Positions 36,050 to 45,228 of a DNA stretch of 64,000 bases are shown here, in pieces. The notes under the pieces are model-generated. The model was not told the origin of the DNA and ran no database searches. It saw only the letters and a program-made list of their open reading frames with translations. The stretch is from Dehalococcoidia bacterium UBA1141 (lineage in GTDB: Bacteria; Chloroflexota; Dehalococcoidia; Lucifugimonadales; UBA3495): NCBI GenBank assembly GCA_002311385.1, contig DCAE01000109.1, positions 323,542 to 387,541 on the forward strand. The letters run 5' to 3'. Position 1 is the first letter of the stretch. Each line of letters starts with the position of its first letter. A program made the translations under genes and the position numbers.

Positions 36050-36490
36050 TCAGCCAGCCGATCCGGTATCTCCGGGGAAGTAGAATGAGCCGTTGCGCAG
36101 GCTGTCTAGAGCATATTCCACCGCTTGGAACAAGGGACTGGGCAAGTCAGCCAAAGGGAACCATCCTGATTCCGAAAACGCTTCCGGCTCGGCCAATCTC
36201 GGTTCTTGCTCGCCGATATCGCCCAAAAACTCGATGTCCACGTAGTGCTTGCCATAGGCGACGATATTACTGACACACAAAAAGCGGAGGCTGCCGACGT
36301 CTACGCCCAACTCCTCCATGGCCTCTCGTCGAGCGCATTTCTCCAGAGACTCTCCCATCTCCAGATGACCTCCAGCCGAAGCCCATGTATCCTCTCCATG
36401 AGCGCCTTGGCGCTTGGCTAGAAACACACGGTCACCGCGCAAAAACACGACGCCGACACCTACTTGCGGCCTAGAAGGGAATGAAGTCAC
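36050..36490 (-). CDS. Nudix hydrolase
   Basis: 146 residues with a complete Nudix box: GGHLEMGESLEKCARREAMEELG (residues ~42-64) satisfies GX5EX7REUXEEXGU. Earlier FLAKRQGAHGEDTWASAGG resembles the cytidine/ADP-sugar and nucleotide-clearing types. The start is GTG 36490 with no ribosome binding site; a TATACT on the same strand lies only about 8 nt upstream, so the mRNA is probably leaderless. Confidence 0.85.
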   Translation of the reverse strand: MTSFPSRPQVGVGVVFLRGDRVFLAKRQGAHGEDTWASAGGHLEMGESLEKCARREAMEELGVDVGSLRFLCVSNIVAYGKHYVDIEFLGDIGEQEPRLAEPEAFSESGWFPLADLPSPLFQAVEYALDSLRNGSFYFPGDTGSAG

Positions 36491-36497
36491 GGGGGCG

Positions 36498-36506
36498 AGT
36501 ATATCA
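36498..36506 (-). promoter_or_regulatory. Extended -10 promoter for a leaderless Nudix mRNA
   Basis: TGATATACT on the minus strand: TATACT (36498-36503) preceded by TGA. Transcription from 6-7 nt downstream would begin at or next to the GTG start. Confidence 0.5.
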
Positions 36507-36637
36507 TTCGATTCCTGACCAGACCCAGCATCACCTATCGCAAACCGATTGGGTTGGCCGTCCCGCCAACCCTCTATAATATCCTCGATATAACCTCCCC
36601 GAGCCCCAAATCACAATATCGGAGCCCGGCCCAAAAT

Positions 36638-37891
36638 ATGGACATTTTTCTTACAATCGCTCTGGCAATCACCGGTATTTCATTGCTGGCTTGGATATCG
36701 CTGATTTACGGTCGTGGTCATTTCTGGAGAATGGACCAAATTCTCCGGGCTGGATCGGCCGACGATGGCAATCAAAACGAGGCCGGCAGGGACAATTGGC
36801 CCACGGTAAGAATAATCGTCCCGGCACGAAATGAAGCAGAAAACATCCCTGCGACCCTGCCGTCTCTATTGAACCAAGACTATCCTGGCCTGTTGACGAT
36901 TTTATTAGTGGACGACCAGAGCACCGACGGCACAGGGGAATTGGCCATTAGTCTCGGCCAGGAATACAAATCCGCCAATCGCTTGCAAGTGCTTGCGGGA
37001 AAGACCGTGCCTTCGGGTTGGACCGGCAAGCTGTGGGCGCTGGAGCAGGGTGTCCGGGCGGTCAGCGAGGACCAAGAAAACGACCAGGCCGAAGCTGGGA
37101 CACCGGAGTTTTTCCTTTTTACCGACGCAGACATTACCCATCCGCTGGATAGCCTGAGAACCCTAGTGGCCAAGGCTATGAAAGATGAACTGGACATAGT
37201 TTCGGTCATGGCCCACCTTCAGGTGAGCACCGCCTGGGAACGCCTTCTCATTCCGGCATTCGTCTATTTCTTTGCCAAGCTCTATCCCTTCCGGTGGGTG
37301 AACGACCCCAGCAGAAAGACAGCCGCCGCCGCCGGAGGGTGCGTGTTGTTGCGCCGTGAAGCTCTGGAGAGGGCCGGCGGTTTGGATAGCATATCGGGCC
37401 GGATTATCGACGATTGCGCATTGGCTGGTCTGATTAAAACATCGCGAAGCCCCCATGCCGGTGCGATTTGGCTTGGTCTGGATCACAACGTCAGAAGCAC
37501 ACGGTCCAACAGTGGCCTCAAGGACATCTGGGGGATGGTCACCCGGTCAGCCTACGCCCAACTCCGCAACTCACCGTTAATGCTCCTAGTCACCGTCTTA
37601 GGGTTGAGCTTGGTGTACTTGGTTCCTGTCGGAGGAGCTATAGGAGGTCTTGCGGCGGGAGTAATCGACCAAGATTCAACTCTAGGCTTATGGTTGCTAG
37701 TGGCTGGATTGCTAGCCTGGATCCTCATGGCGGGGAGTTACCTGCCGACGCTCAAACGCTACAGGCTATCTCCCGTTTTGGCCTTCACCCTGCCCTTGGC
37801 CGCAGCTTTGTACACATTGATGACCATCGATTCGGCCCGGCGTTCCTGGCAAGGACAGGGAGCCAATTGGAAAGGACGAATATATCGATAG
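36638..37891 (+). CDS. Family 2 glycosyltransferase, HpnB-like
   Basis: 417 residues. One N-terminal helix, then a GT-A domain: VRIIVPARNEAENIPATLPSLLNQDYPG, LLVDDQSTDGTGELA, FTDADITH (DxD), AAAGGCVLLRREALERAGG and a late DDCALAGLIK (ED-type acid). Three C-terminal helices follow. PSGWTGKLWALEQG and the overall order match the hopanoid-associated HpnB family. No squalene-hopene cyclase gene is near. ATG 36638 is preferred to 36554 because it starts the first helix. Confidence 0.8.
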   Translation: MDIFLTIALAITGISLLAWISLIYGRGHFWRMDQILRAGSADDGNQNEAGRDNWPTVRIIVPARNEAENIPATLPSLLNQDYPGLLTILLVDDQSTDGTGELAISLGQEYKSANRLQVLAGKTVPSGWTGKLWALEQGVRAVSEDQENDQAEAGTPEFFLFTDADITHPLDSLRTLVAKAMKDELDIVSVMAHLQVSTAWERLLIPAFVYFFAKLYPFRWVNDPSRKTAAAAGGCVLLRREALERAGGLDSISGRIIDDCALAGLIKTSRSPHAGAIWLGLDHNVRSTRSNSGLKDIWGMVTRSAYAQLRNSPLMLLVTVLGLSLVYLVPVGGAIGGLAAGVIDQDSTLGLWLLVAGLLAWILMAGSYLPTLKRYRLSPVLAFTLPLAAALYTLMTIDSARRSWQGQGANWKGRIYR

Positions 37892-38045
37892 CCTGATCGC
37901 TTGCCTGGTGCGCCAGAAGTCAAACACGCCCTCTGCCTATCCTGGGTGAGAGATACGCCGTCCAAGGCCTAACAGATACTCTATAATGATGCCTGTTTAG
38001 CCAGGCACGGCTGGCGACCCGCAATCCTCAACAAAGGCGGAAGAA

Positions 38046-39128
38046 ATGGCTGACCGAGAAAGACTGGTTAAGACCCTGCTGGACCTTATTCGCATCGACA
38101 GTCCCTCCGGCGAAGAAGACGCCATGGACTTGGAGGTGAGCTCCAGGCTTTCTGCATTGGGGCTGAAGTTATTTCACGATTCCTACAATAACGTCATCGC
38201 CAAGCTGCCTGGCGACGGTGAGCCGGTGATGCTCTCCGCCCATCTGGACACCGTAGAGCCGGGCCGGGGTATACGGCCAATCGTGGAGGGAGACCTGGTC
38301 CGCTCCGACGGCACCACCATCCTCGGCGGTGATTGCAAATCGGGGGTCAGCATCGTCATAGAGGCTTTAACCGCAGTCGTTGAGTCGGGCGCTGGCCACC
38401 GGCCTGTGGAGGTGGTGTTCACTCGCCATGAGGAGGGGGGACTGGTGGGCGCCCATCATCTGGACTTCAGCCTGATTTCGGCGGTTACCGGCCTGGTTTT
38501 CGACGGCGAGGGTCCCGCAAACCGCGTTGCCGTGGCCGCCCCATCACAAAACGTGGTCACCGCCAATATACACGGACGGGCGGCTCATGCCGGAATCGAG
38601 CCCGAAAACGGTATATCGGCCATTCTTATCGCCGCAGAAATATTGACTCAGCTGCCTTTGGGACGTATCGACAGCGAAACCACATCCAACGTCGGCCGCA
38701 TCGAAGGCGGTTTGAAACGCAATATCATCCCTGACCAGGTTTTCCTAGACGGGGAGATTCGCAGCTTGGACAACAAGAAGCTGGATCATTATTCCCAGAT
38801 GTTCCGGGACGCCTTTCAGCAAGTCGCCGACCGGTATCCCGAGGCCAATATAGACCTGGATATCTCCAATACCTACCAGGCGTATAACATCGACAACAGC
38901 CATGCCACGGTCAAGATGATTACCCGAGCACTCAGTCAGGCCGGATTGGAAGCCAACCTGGAATCTACCGGGGGCGGGTCCGACGCCAACATCTTCATCC
39001 AAAACGGTATCGTGGCATTGCCTGTGGGCATCGGTGTGCGGTCATTTCACACCACCAAGGAGACCGCCCTTATACCCGAGATGCTACAGGGAGCCGAAAT
39101 GTGCCAACGGGTGATTTTGGGAGCCTAG
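38046..39128 (+). CDS. M20-family metallopeptidase (PepT-like)
   Basis: 360 residues. Co-catalytic zinc motifs: SAHLDTVEPG (~72-81), GGDCKSGVS (~105-113), RHEEGGLVGAH (~137-147), FDGEGP (~161) and SFHTTKE near the C-terminus. The dimerisation insert (HGRAAHAG...) lies at ~180-290. Closest to the tripeptidase-T-like peptidases, so it releases residues from small peptides. A GGCGGAAGAA run precedes the ATG. Confidence 0.85.
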   Translation: MADRERLVKTLLDLIRIDSPSGEEDAMDLEVSSRLSALGLKLFHDSYNNVIAKLPGDGEPVMLSAHLDTVEPGRGIRPIVEGDLVRSDGTTILGGDCKSGVSIVIEALTAVVESGAGHRPVEVVFTRHEEGGLVGAHHLDFSLISAVTGLVFDGEGPANRVAVAAPSQNVVTANIHGRAAHAGIEPENGISAILIAAEILTQLPLGRIDSETTSNVGRIEGGLKRNIIPDQVFLDGEIRSLDNKKLDHYSQMFRDAFQQVADRYPEANIDLDISNTYQAYNIDNSHATVKMITRALSQAGLEANLESTGGGSDANIFIQNGIVALPVGIGVRSFHTTKETALIPEMLQGAEMCQRVILGA

Positions 39129-39145
39129 CAAATGGGATCAATCCC

Positions 39146-40600
39146 TCAGTCGCTGGTTGCCAAAAATTCCCGGACCCGTTCTGCAAACGGTTCTCTGTTG
39201 TAGTTGTTGAACAGGATTATGGCAGTGCGCACTGGGTCGCCGCCGAACATCCGCTCGTACAGCACCTGCCGTCCGCTGAAAGAACTGCAGGACACGTCCC
39301 ATGCCAGGTGGAAGAGCTTGGAACGGTCCCTGGCATTGGCGGTGTCCGTGGCCAGGTACTGGTTAATCTCCGGGGCTATTGTGGTGTCGAAGTCGCATTC
39401 CGAAGGCAGCGCCATTAGGCTGCTGGTGCCCAGAAGCTGGATGATTTCTACCATCCTAGGATAGATCGTCCGCCCGAACATCGTGCGCCCTGCCATGATT
39501 GGACCGCCTGCCGGGGTCATCACGCCCCATTGGTTCAGGGTGGCGTCAGCTTCGGCGGCCCGGAGACAAGCTCGCAATGTCTCTCGGTGGGTAATCATTT
39601 CAGCCACTCGCTCTTGCACCTGGGGGATTGTGGTCGTGCCCAAGGTATTTATCACCAAGTCAGCCAGCCCAAGAACGAATTCCGCTTTCACCACGCAACG
39701 GGTCAATATCTGGTGGCCGGTATGGGAATTGGAACTGGTACCTTCACCGTAGCCGTTGCACAAATCCACGTCACCCAGCAGGAATACCCGCTCCCAAGGC
39801 ACCAACACATTGTCGAAAAACACCGTCGAATCCATCTCTTCAAAACGAGACCCCAAAGGATGGTCGAAGTGGGAGCGTCCTTGGTCCAAGCTCTCCCGGC
39901 AGAGGAACTTCAAGCCCGGCGTGTCGCACGGAATCGAGAAAGAGAAGGAATGTCGGTTGGCGTCGTCACCCAAACGGTGGGTCGCAACGGGGTAGATGGC
40001 GATGTCGTCGGATATGGGCCCTAGGGTCGCCAACACGCGACTGCCATGCACAACGATACCGGCATCGGTCTCCTTAACAAGGGTCAATGCGACCTGCTCG
40101 CTCAATGCGGTGACCGGTGAAGGGTCCCGGCTACGTTGCAGGTTTATCAAAGCGTGGGTGAGTGCCAGGTCATTTTCCCGGATGTATTCGTAATAATTAT
40201 TCACGTTCATTTCGAATTCCGGACGGTTCTGAGCGAAGTAACCCGCTGCGCCTGCCCATGAGGAAAAGATAATGTTGAGAAAGTCCGGAGAGCGTGCCAT
40301 CATGCCGCAACTGGACCAAGCCCAATGCTCCATCATCTTGCGGCGACGCACCAAGTCTTCAATCGTCCGAGGAATCTGGAAGGAGAGCCCGACCGGGTGG
40401 CCGGTGGTGGGAGAAGGGTAGGTCATGGCTGCCTGCATCTCAGGGTCATGTTGCATGTCGTAAAGGGCCGCCACCGACTTGACACCATTTTTAAATGCGG
40501 GATGAGTGGTCACGTCCTCTACACGCTCACCGCGAATCCACACTTCACGCGGGCGCTCTTTAAGACCGGCAATGTACTGTTCACCTGTGCGTGCTGGCAT
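39146..40600 (-). CDS. HpaB-family flavin-dependent aromatic monooxygenase
   Basis: 484 residues, matching the 4-hydroxyphenylacetate 3-monooxygenase oxygenase (acyl-CoA-dehydrogenase-like fold). Blocks include RTGEQYIAGL at the start, ETDAGIVVHGSRVLATLGP, FFDNVLVPWERVFLLGD and CSSFSGRQVLYERMFGGDP near the end. Such enzymes take FADH2 from a separate reductase (HpaC), not found here. Third gene after ridA and an LLM oxidoreductase on the same strand. The real substrate may not be 4-hydroxyphenylacetate. Confidence 0.85.
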   Translation of the reverse strand: MPARTGEQYIAGLKERPREVWIRGERVEDVTTHPAFKNGVKSVAALYDMQHDPEMQAAMTYPSPTTGHPVGLSFQIPRTIEDLVRRRKMMEHWAWSSCGMMARSPDFLNIIFSSWAGAAGYFAQNRPEFEMNVNNYYEYIRENDLALTHALINLQRSRDPSPVTALSEQVALTLVKETDAGIVVHGSRVLATLGPISDDIAIYPVATHRLGDDANRHSFSFSIPCDTPGLKFLCRESLDQGRSHFDHPLGSRFEEMDSTVFFDNVLVPWERVFLLGDVDLCNGYGEGTSSNSHTGHQILTRCVVKAEFVLGLADLVINTLGTTTIPQVQERVAEMITHRETLRACLRAAEADATLNQWGVMTPAGGPIMAGRTMFGRTIYPRMVEIIQLLGTSSLMALPSECDFDTTIAPEINQYLATDTANARDRSKLFHLAWDVSCSSFSGRQVLYERMFGGDPVRTAIILFNNYNREPFAERVREFLATSD

Positions 40601-40790
40601 AGTTCTCCTTGCGTTGCGAACTAGGTTTAAGGCAGGGGCCGATTTGTTGCAGCCCGAGATGTGGGGATATTACAGTCAACCCGTACCGCCTGTCCACGGT
40701 GTTGAGCTCTAGTCCACAGACCCAACAATCGACTTGATGGCGTATCTGCGGCCAAGTAGATTTAGCTAGTTCGACAACCCGCCTGACCAA

Positions 40791-41843
40791 CTATGCCACG
40801 GCTGGTAGAAACGGCCGACTGGGAATGTCCCTACGCAGGGCCGGCGCAATGTCACTCTGGAAAAGCTCCAAGGAGGCGCGGTGCTGGGCTTTCGTCAGGC
40901 CAGCGCTGTCGGAATTTATGTTCAGCACTTCATGGCCCATCTGGTCATGATACCGGTGCACCTTCTCAATGATTTGCTGCGGGCTGCCAATCAACGCTGA
41001 GCTGCGTTCGATGGCATCCTCAAGAGAATGGAACACCAGCGGCATCCCCTGCCTGATAAACGCGGCCTTCCGGGCCTCAAATATAGGGCGGTAAGTCGCA
41101 ATAGCATCCTGAGAGTCCTTGGCGGCGTAATAGCCAGCGGAACCAGCCCCAACCAATGCGTCCTTCGGGTCGCGACCATAGTGAGCCCAACGTTCCCGGT
41201 AGTAACTTACCAAGGCGGCATATGGCTCGATGGGATTGGTGACATTGGCGGAGAATAGGGGATCTCCCCATTTAGCGGCCAGCTCCACCGATGCCTCGCT
41301 GGTGGCGCTGCCATGCCAGACGCGAATCGGATTCTGTAGCGGGCGCGGCCAAGTCTCCGCCTCGTTCAGCGAAGGCCGAAACTGGCCTGACCAAGTTACT
41401 TTGTCCTCTCGCCACAATCGGCGAAATAACTCGTAGCTCTCCCGGTTGCGCTCCCACTGGTCTTCAGTGGTGACGTGGAATAACTCGGCTTGGGCTGTGC
41501 CGTTGCCCTTGCCAATCATCAGTTCCAGCCGACCTCCGCTGAGGTGGTCAAGGGTAGAGTAATCCTCAAATGCCCGCACCGGGTCAAGTAGACTCAGTGT
41601 GGTCACCGCAGTGAATAGCCTGATTTTAGAGGTCTGTGCTGCAATGTGACTCAGAATGACGGGCGGCGACGATGATAAGAAAGGCCTCTCGTGCCGTTCC
41701 CCAACGCCATAGCCGTCGAAGCCCAACTCCTCTACCAGGACAGCGTTATCCACAACCGAGCGGATACGCTCTGTTGTTGAGGGCTGGATTCCAGTGACCG
41801 GATCAGGCGCATAAGGGATGAGGGTCATGGCTAAGAACTTCAT
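40791..41843 (-). CDS. LLM-class flavin-dependent oxidoreductase
   Basis: 350 residues from ATG 41843 (AGAAGG upstream); the longer frame to 41954 lacks support. Luciferase-like TIM barrel: FDGYGVGERHERPFLSSSPPVILSHIAAQTSKIRLFTAV, then YSTLDHLSGGRLELMIGKG, then AEHV-type loops and IGSPQQIIEKVHRYHDQMGHE. Members are FMNH2-dependent monooxygenases or F420 enzymes. Second gene of a ridA-LLM-hpaB group, an arrangement that recalls the Rut pyrimidine pathway (RutA LLM, RutC RidA). Confidence 0.86.
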   Translation of the reverse strand: MKFLAMTLIPYAPDPVTGIQPSTTERIRSVVDNAVLVEELGFDGYGVGERHERPFLSSSPPVILSHIAAQTSKIRLFTAVTTLSLLDPVRAFEDYSTLDHLSGGRLELMIGKGNGTAQAELFHVTTEDQWERNRESYELFRRLWREDKVTWSGQFRPSLNEAETWPRPLQNPIRVWHGSATSEASVELAAKWGDPLFSANVTNPIEPYAALVSYYRERWAHYGRDPKDALVGAGSAGYYAAKDSQDAIATYRPIFEARKAAFIRQGMPLVFHSLEDAIERSSALIGSPQQIIEKVHRYHDQMGHEVLNINSDSAGLTKAQHRASLELFQSDIAPALRRDIPSRPFLPAVA

Positions 41844-41981
41844 GTGAGGCCTTCTTATCTTTTTCGTGGGTAATCTTAGGTTGCGAGAATTAAATGCCCT
41901 GGAGCCACGATTCGGAGCGTCCAAATCGAAACACAACGGATATTGTGTAACCAATCCGATGCTGCTTTCGGTTTCTTCGAT

Positions 41982-42431
41982 CTAGTCTGCCACTTCCAGA
42001 ATCATCTCGATCTCAATGCAGGCGGCATTTGGAAGGGAGCCCATACCTACAGCAGACCTGGCGTGGGACCCGGCATCACCGTATAACTCGCTCAGAAGGT
42101 CGGTCGCGCCGTTGGCAACCAAAGGCTGTTGTACGAAATCGGGCATAGAGTTCACCATGCATAGCAGTTTGGCCACCTGTTTAACTTTGTCCAAATCGCC
42201 TATGACAGCTTTCACGTCAGCCAAACATGCGAGGCAGGCTTGCTTCGCTGCTTCGTATCCCTGCTCCACGCTAATCTCAGCTCCAAGTTTGCCCCTGAAC
42301 TCCGGGCCCGAGGTGTGCCCGCCAACGAACAGGATATTCCCAATCCTGACAGCCCCAGCGCGGCCAGCCGGCGGCGTCCCGGCAGCAGGTAGCTCCAATC
42401 CCATCGCTTTTATCTTGTTCTCAATTTCCAT
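41982..42431 (-). CDS. RidA/YjgF-family protein
   Basis: 149 residues from ATG 42431, with AGGAG about 11 nt upstream; two earlier in-frame ATGs are weaker. GAVRIGNILFVGGHTSGP, VEQGYEAAKQACLACLADVKAVIGDLDKV and a C-terminal EIEMILEV outline the fold. The substrate Arg is probably the one in HARSAVGMGSLP. RidA enzymes deaminate reactive enamine/imine intermediates. First gene of the group with the LLM and HpaB enzymes. Confidence 0.85.
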   Translation of the reverse strand: MEIENKIKAMGLELPAAGTPPAGRAGAVRIGNILFVGGHTSGPEFRGKLGAEISVEQGYEAAKQACLACLADVKAVIGDLDKVKQVAKLLCMVNSMPDFVQQPLVANGATDLLSELYGDAGSHARSAVGMGSLPNAACIEIEMILEVAD

Positions 42432-43086
42432 TTTACGGTTGCTCCTACTCATATTGAAAGTTAAATCGGCATCCACGGGCTAGAATACGCTCTCATCTAC
42501 CCCTTGGCTATGGTCAAACTCACGATGATTAATACCGCCTAATATACAGATATCCTTCGGCGCTAGTCATCAATGATAAAATCGGAGATATGAGTGTCAT
42601 AAGCACATCAAGCCTGGTGAGGGCTAACCTCAATGTGAATTTTACCGTTCAAACAAACATGGTCTCGTGCCATGCTAATATTCCCCATACTAAAATTTTG
42701 GCAATAGAGACACTGGCAGCACAGACATGGAGCTTGTATTGGGAATAATTGCCGAAGGCCGGGATGCCAGGTGGACTATTCTGACCGAGGCTTGCACACC
42801 GCAATCCTCCCTAATAATTCCACGGGGATCCCATAGAGATGTTGCTTCTCAGCAAGTTGACGTATGAAGCGCGCTGCGAAGATAATGTCTAGTGGAAAAG
42901 AATCTTGAGTTCAAATGACCGCCTTCTGTCATAAATCCTCCTGGGGTCGTCTGATTCGAACATTCGATTCAATGACTTGCGCAGGTTGTTGATAAGGCTA
43001 GGGTTTGACGAACGCACTCGCGGTAGCCATCATATATTTCGTAAATCAGGCATTGATGAGCGAGTTAATCTACGTGTGAAGGTAAT
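42432..43086. other. Longest gene-free stretch in the central window
   Basis: About 650 nt without a supported gene. A 46-codon open frame (42727-42867, starting MELVLGIIAEGRDAR) has no ribosome binding site and no recognisable family. Composition is more A/T-rich than the neighbours. It may hold decayed genes; I see no inverted-repeat ends or transposase trace. Confidence 0.5.
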
Positions 43087-43155
43087 ATGGCCAAGGCCTA
43101 CCAGGTGCGACAAGTAAGAGCAATCTTAATCAGATACCAACTTGCAGGCGACTGA
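43087..43155 (+). CDS. 22-codon ORF just before hicB (possible hicA remnant)
   Basis: ATG 43087 with GAAGGT 3-8 nt upstream, ending at TGA 43155, two bases before the hicB ATG. The peptide begins MAKAYQVRQVRAILI, which loosely resembles the first helix of HicA toxins (K-x-Y-x-x-R-E-V-x-x-x-L). It may be a truncated hicA or only a leader peptide coupling hicB translation. Confidence 0.3.
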   Translation: MAKAYQVRQVRAILIRYQLAGD

Positions 43156-43157
43156 TT

Positions 43158-43370
43158 ATGCACAAATACGAGATAATCCTGTATTGGAGCAATGATGATC
43201 GGGTATTTGTTGCGGAAGTTCCGGAATTACCCGGCTGTGTGGCCCACGGCGAGACGCAGGAGGTCGCCCTTGCCAACGCTCTAGAAGCTACACAACTATG
43301 GATAGAAACCGCCCTGGAATTTGGCGACCCGATTCCCCAGCCAAAGGGTAGGCGGTTGATGCTGGCTTAG
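43158..43370 (+). CDS. hicB: HicB-type antitoxin-like protein, orphan
   Basis: 70 residues: YEIILYWSNDDRVFVAEVPELPGCVAHGETQEVALANALEA is the HicB partial-RNase-H fold. There is no C-terminal DNA-binding domain; the protein ends PKGRRLMLA. HicB neutralises the mRNase HicA, but no complete hicA is adjacent. It may be a solitary regulator or a relic. Confidence 0.8.
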   Translation: MHKYEIILYWSNDDRVFVAEVPELPGCVAHGETQEVALANALEATQLWIETALEFGDPIPQPKGRRLMLA

Positions 43371-43431
43371 CCAAAAGCTAGGTCGGTAGGGAAAGTAAGA
43401 CTGAACAATCAACTCCCAGGAGGAAACCACT

Positions 43432-44709
43432 GTGACAACGATAAACAAGAAGCGCCGGCTTGGCAGGAACGTTTCCATCGTTGGCGCCGGCATGTCCGCC
43501 TTCGGCGCGTTCAAAGAGAAAGACAGCCGCGACCTGTTCTCCGAAGCCTTTCAGGAGATGATGGGCCACATGGACCAAGGCATCGATATCGAAGACATCG
43601 AATGCGGCTACATAGGCAATTACTCCTCAGACCTCTTTGAGCATCAAGGGCACACCGCTCCCATAATGGCCGACTGGCTGGGAATGACACCCGTGCCGAT
43701 GACCAGGATCGAGAATGCCTGCGCCAGCAGCGGCAGTGCCCTGCGGGAAGGTGTGATGGCCATTGCTTCGGGCATGTACGACATCGTCTTGGTAGGTGGC
43801 GTGGAGAAAATGACCAACCTGGCCACCGACCAGGTCACCGATGTTTTAGCATCGGCCGCCGACGGCCTATACGAAGTACCTTCCGGGCTGACCTTCCCGG
43901 GCATTTTCGGCGCTCTGGCCAAAGCCCACATGGACCGCTATGAGACCAACCTTGACCACCTGCTAAAGGTGGCCATCAAGAACCACCACAACGGGGCGCT
44001 TAATCCCAAGGCCCAGTTCAACGTAACGATTCAGAGCCTGATGGAACGCCGCAAGTCCAGAGCCCAAGAGCGCGGTCAGCCAGTTCCGGATTGGCAAACA
44101 GATATGGACTTCCTGAACGACGCCCAAGCTAATCCATGGATAGCTTGGCCTTTGCGTCTCTACGATTGCGCACCCATCACCGACGGAGGTTCCTGCGTTC
44201 TGTTAGTTGCTTCGGAGATTGCCGGAAACTTCACCGACAAGCCGATACATATCGCTGGCATAGGCCAGGCCACTGGTCGGCCCCTTCATGATGCCGAAGA
44301 GTTGACCTCTCTGTCTTCCGCAAAAGCGGCGGCAGCCCAAGCCTATGAGATGGCCGGAGTTACTCCGCAAGACATCAACCTGGCCGAGGTGCATGATTGT
44401 TTCACCATAGCTGAGATAATCGCCACTGAGGACCTGGGTTTCTTTGCGCCCGGTGAAGGCCCCAGAGCAGTGGATGAAGGACGCACAGCACGGACCGGCG
44501 ACCATCCGATAAACACCTCTGGCGGCCTTAAGGCAAAGGGGCATCCGGTGGGCGCTTCCGGTGTGGCTCAGGTTATCGAGATTTTCCACCAACTGCGAGG
44601 TGAGGCCGGTGAAAGGCAAGTGCCAAACGCCAATCTGGAATTTGGGCTAACCCACAACGTGGGCGGAACCGGTGGCACCTGCGTGGTCAACATTCTGAGG
44701 CGAGGGTAG
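43432..44709 (+). CDS. Thiolase-family protein (SCP-x/lipid-transfer type)
   Basis: 425 residues from GTG 43432 (AGGAGG upstream). Active Cys in ENACASSGSALREG (~100), His in KAKGHPVGASGVAQV (~370) and the C-terminal NVGGTGGTCVV. The layout VHDCFTIAEI places it with SCP-x-type thiolases that often work with a DUF35 partner, which follows 8 nt later. Likely cleaves or forms a 3-ketoacyl-CoA of a branched or cyclic substrate. Confidence 0.87.
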   Translation: MTTINKKRRLGRNVSIVGAGMSAFGAFKEKDSRDLFSEAFQEMMGHMDQGIDIEDIECGYIGNYSSDLFEHQGHTAPIMADWLGMTPVPMTRIENACASSGSALREGVMAIASGMYDIVLVGGVEKMTNLATDQVTDVLASAADGLYEVPSGLTFPGIFGALAKAHMDRYETNLDHLLKVAIKNHHNGALNPKAQFNVTIQSLMERRKSRAQERGQPVPDWQTDMDFLNDAQANPWIAWPLRLYDCAPITDGGSCVLLVASEIAGNFTDKPIHIAGIGQATGRPLHDAEELTSLSSAKAAAAQAYEMAGVTPQDINLAEVHDCFTIAEIIATEDLGFFAPGEGPRAVDEGRTARTGDHPINTSGGLKAKGHPVGASGVAQVIEIFHQLRGEAGERQVPNANLEFGLTHNVGGTGGTCVVNILRRG

Positions 44710-44717
44710 GAGGAATC

Positions 44718-45134
44718 GTGGCCGACGACACTAAACAATTTAACGCGACCTCGTACTTCGCTTATATCAAGGATGAAAAGAAGTTGATGGGGATCCGGTG
44801 CCGAAACTGTAGCCACTTGTCTTCCACTCCCAGAACCATGTGTCCTTCCTGCCACAGCAAAGACGTGGAATGGCACGAATTCAGCGGGAAAGCCAAACTC
44901 AGCACTTTCACTTGCATATCAATCGTTTCCGTGGCCATGGGCAAGAGGGGATACGGCAGGGACAACCCTTGTTGTACGGGCATCGTGACTTTAGAAGAGG
45001 GACCGAGAGTCAGCGCTCATATCTTGGGCGTGGACGGGAACAACCCCCAAAGCATCAAGACTGGAATGGCTCTGGTTCTTGACCCGGAGGAAATCGACCC
45101 GGAAGACCCTGCCCTGGCTTTTCGTCCCGCTTAA
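44718..45134 (+). CDS. DUF35 zinc-ribbon/OB-fold protein, thiolase partner
   Basis: 138 residues from GTG 44718 (AGGAATC upstream). Rubredoxin-like ribbon at ~28-50 (RCRNCSHLSSTPRTMCPSCHSK) followed by an OB fold (GKAKLSTFTCISIVSVAM...). Such proteins form complexes with SCP-x thiolases and MaoC-type hydratases and bind the CoA substrate. Cotranscribed with the thiolase. Confidence 0.88.
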   Translation: MADDTKQFNATSYFAYIKDEKKLMGIRCRNCSHLSSTPRTMCPSCHSKDVEWHEFSGKAKLSTFTCISIVSVAMGKRGYGRDNPCCTGIVTLEEGPRVSAHILGVDGNNPQSIKTGMALVLDPEEIDPEDPALAFRPA

Positions 45135-45160
45135 CCGGGTGCAATAGTCAAGACGCAATA

Positions 45161-45185
45161 AACGCCCGGCTTATCGCCGGGCGTT
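45161..45185. terminator. Intrinsic terminator after the thiolase-DUF35 pair
   Basis: A perfect 10-bp stem AACGCCCGGC/GCCGGGCGTT around TTATC, followed by TTGAATT. It sits between convergent genes and could act both ways. Confidence 0.85.
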
Positions 45186-45228
45186 TTGAATTGGAAGCGG
45201 TTGCGTTGGTTTAGTTCACCGAAATTAC

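Noticed and set aside
42727..42867. 46-codon open frame
   Set aside because: No ribosome binding site, no known family and no coupling to neighbours.
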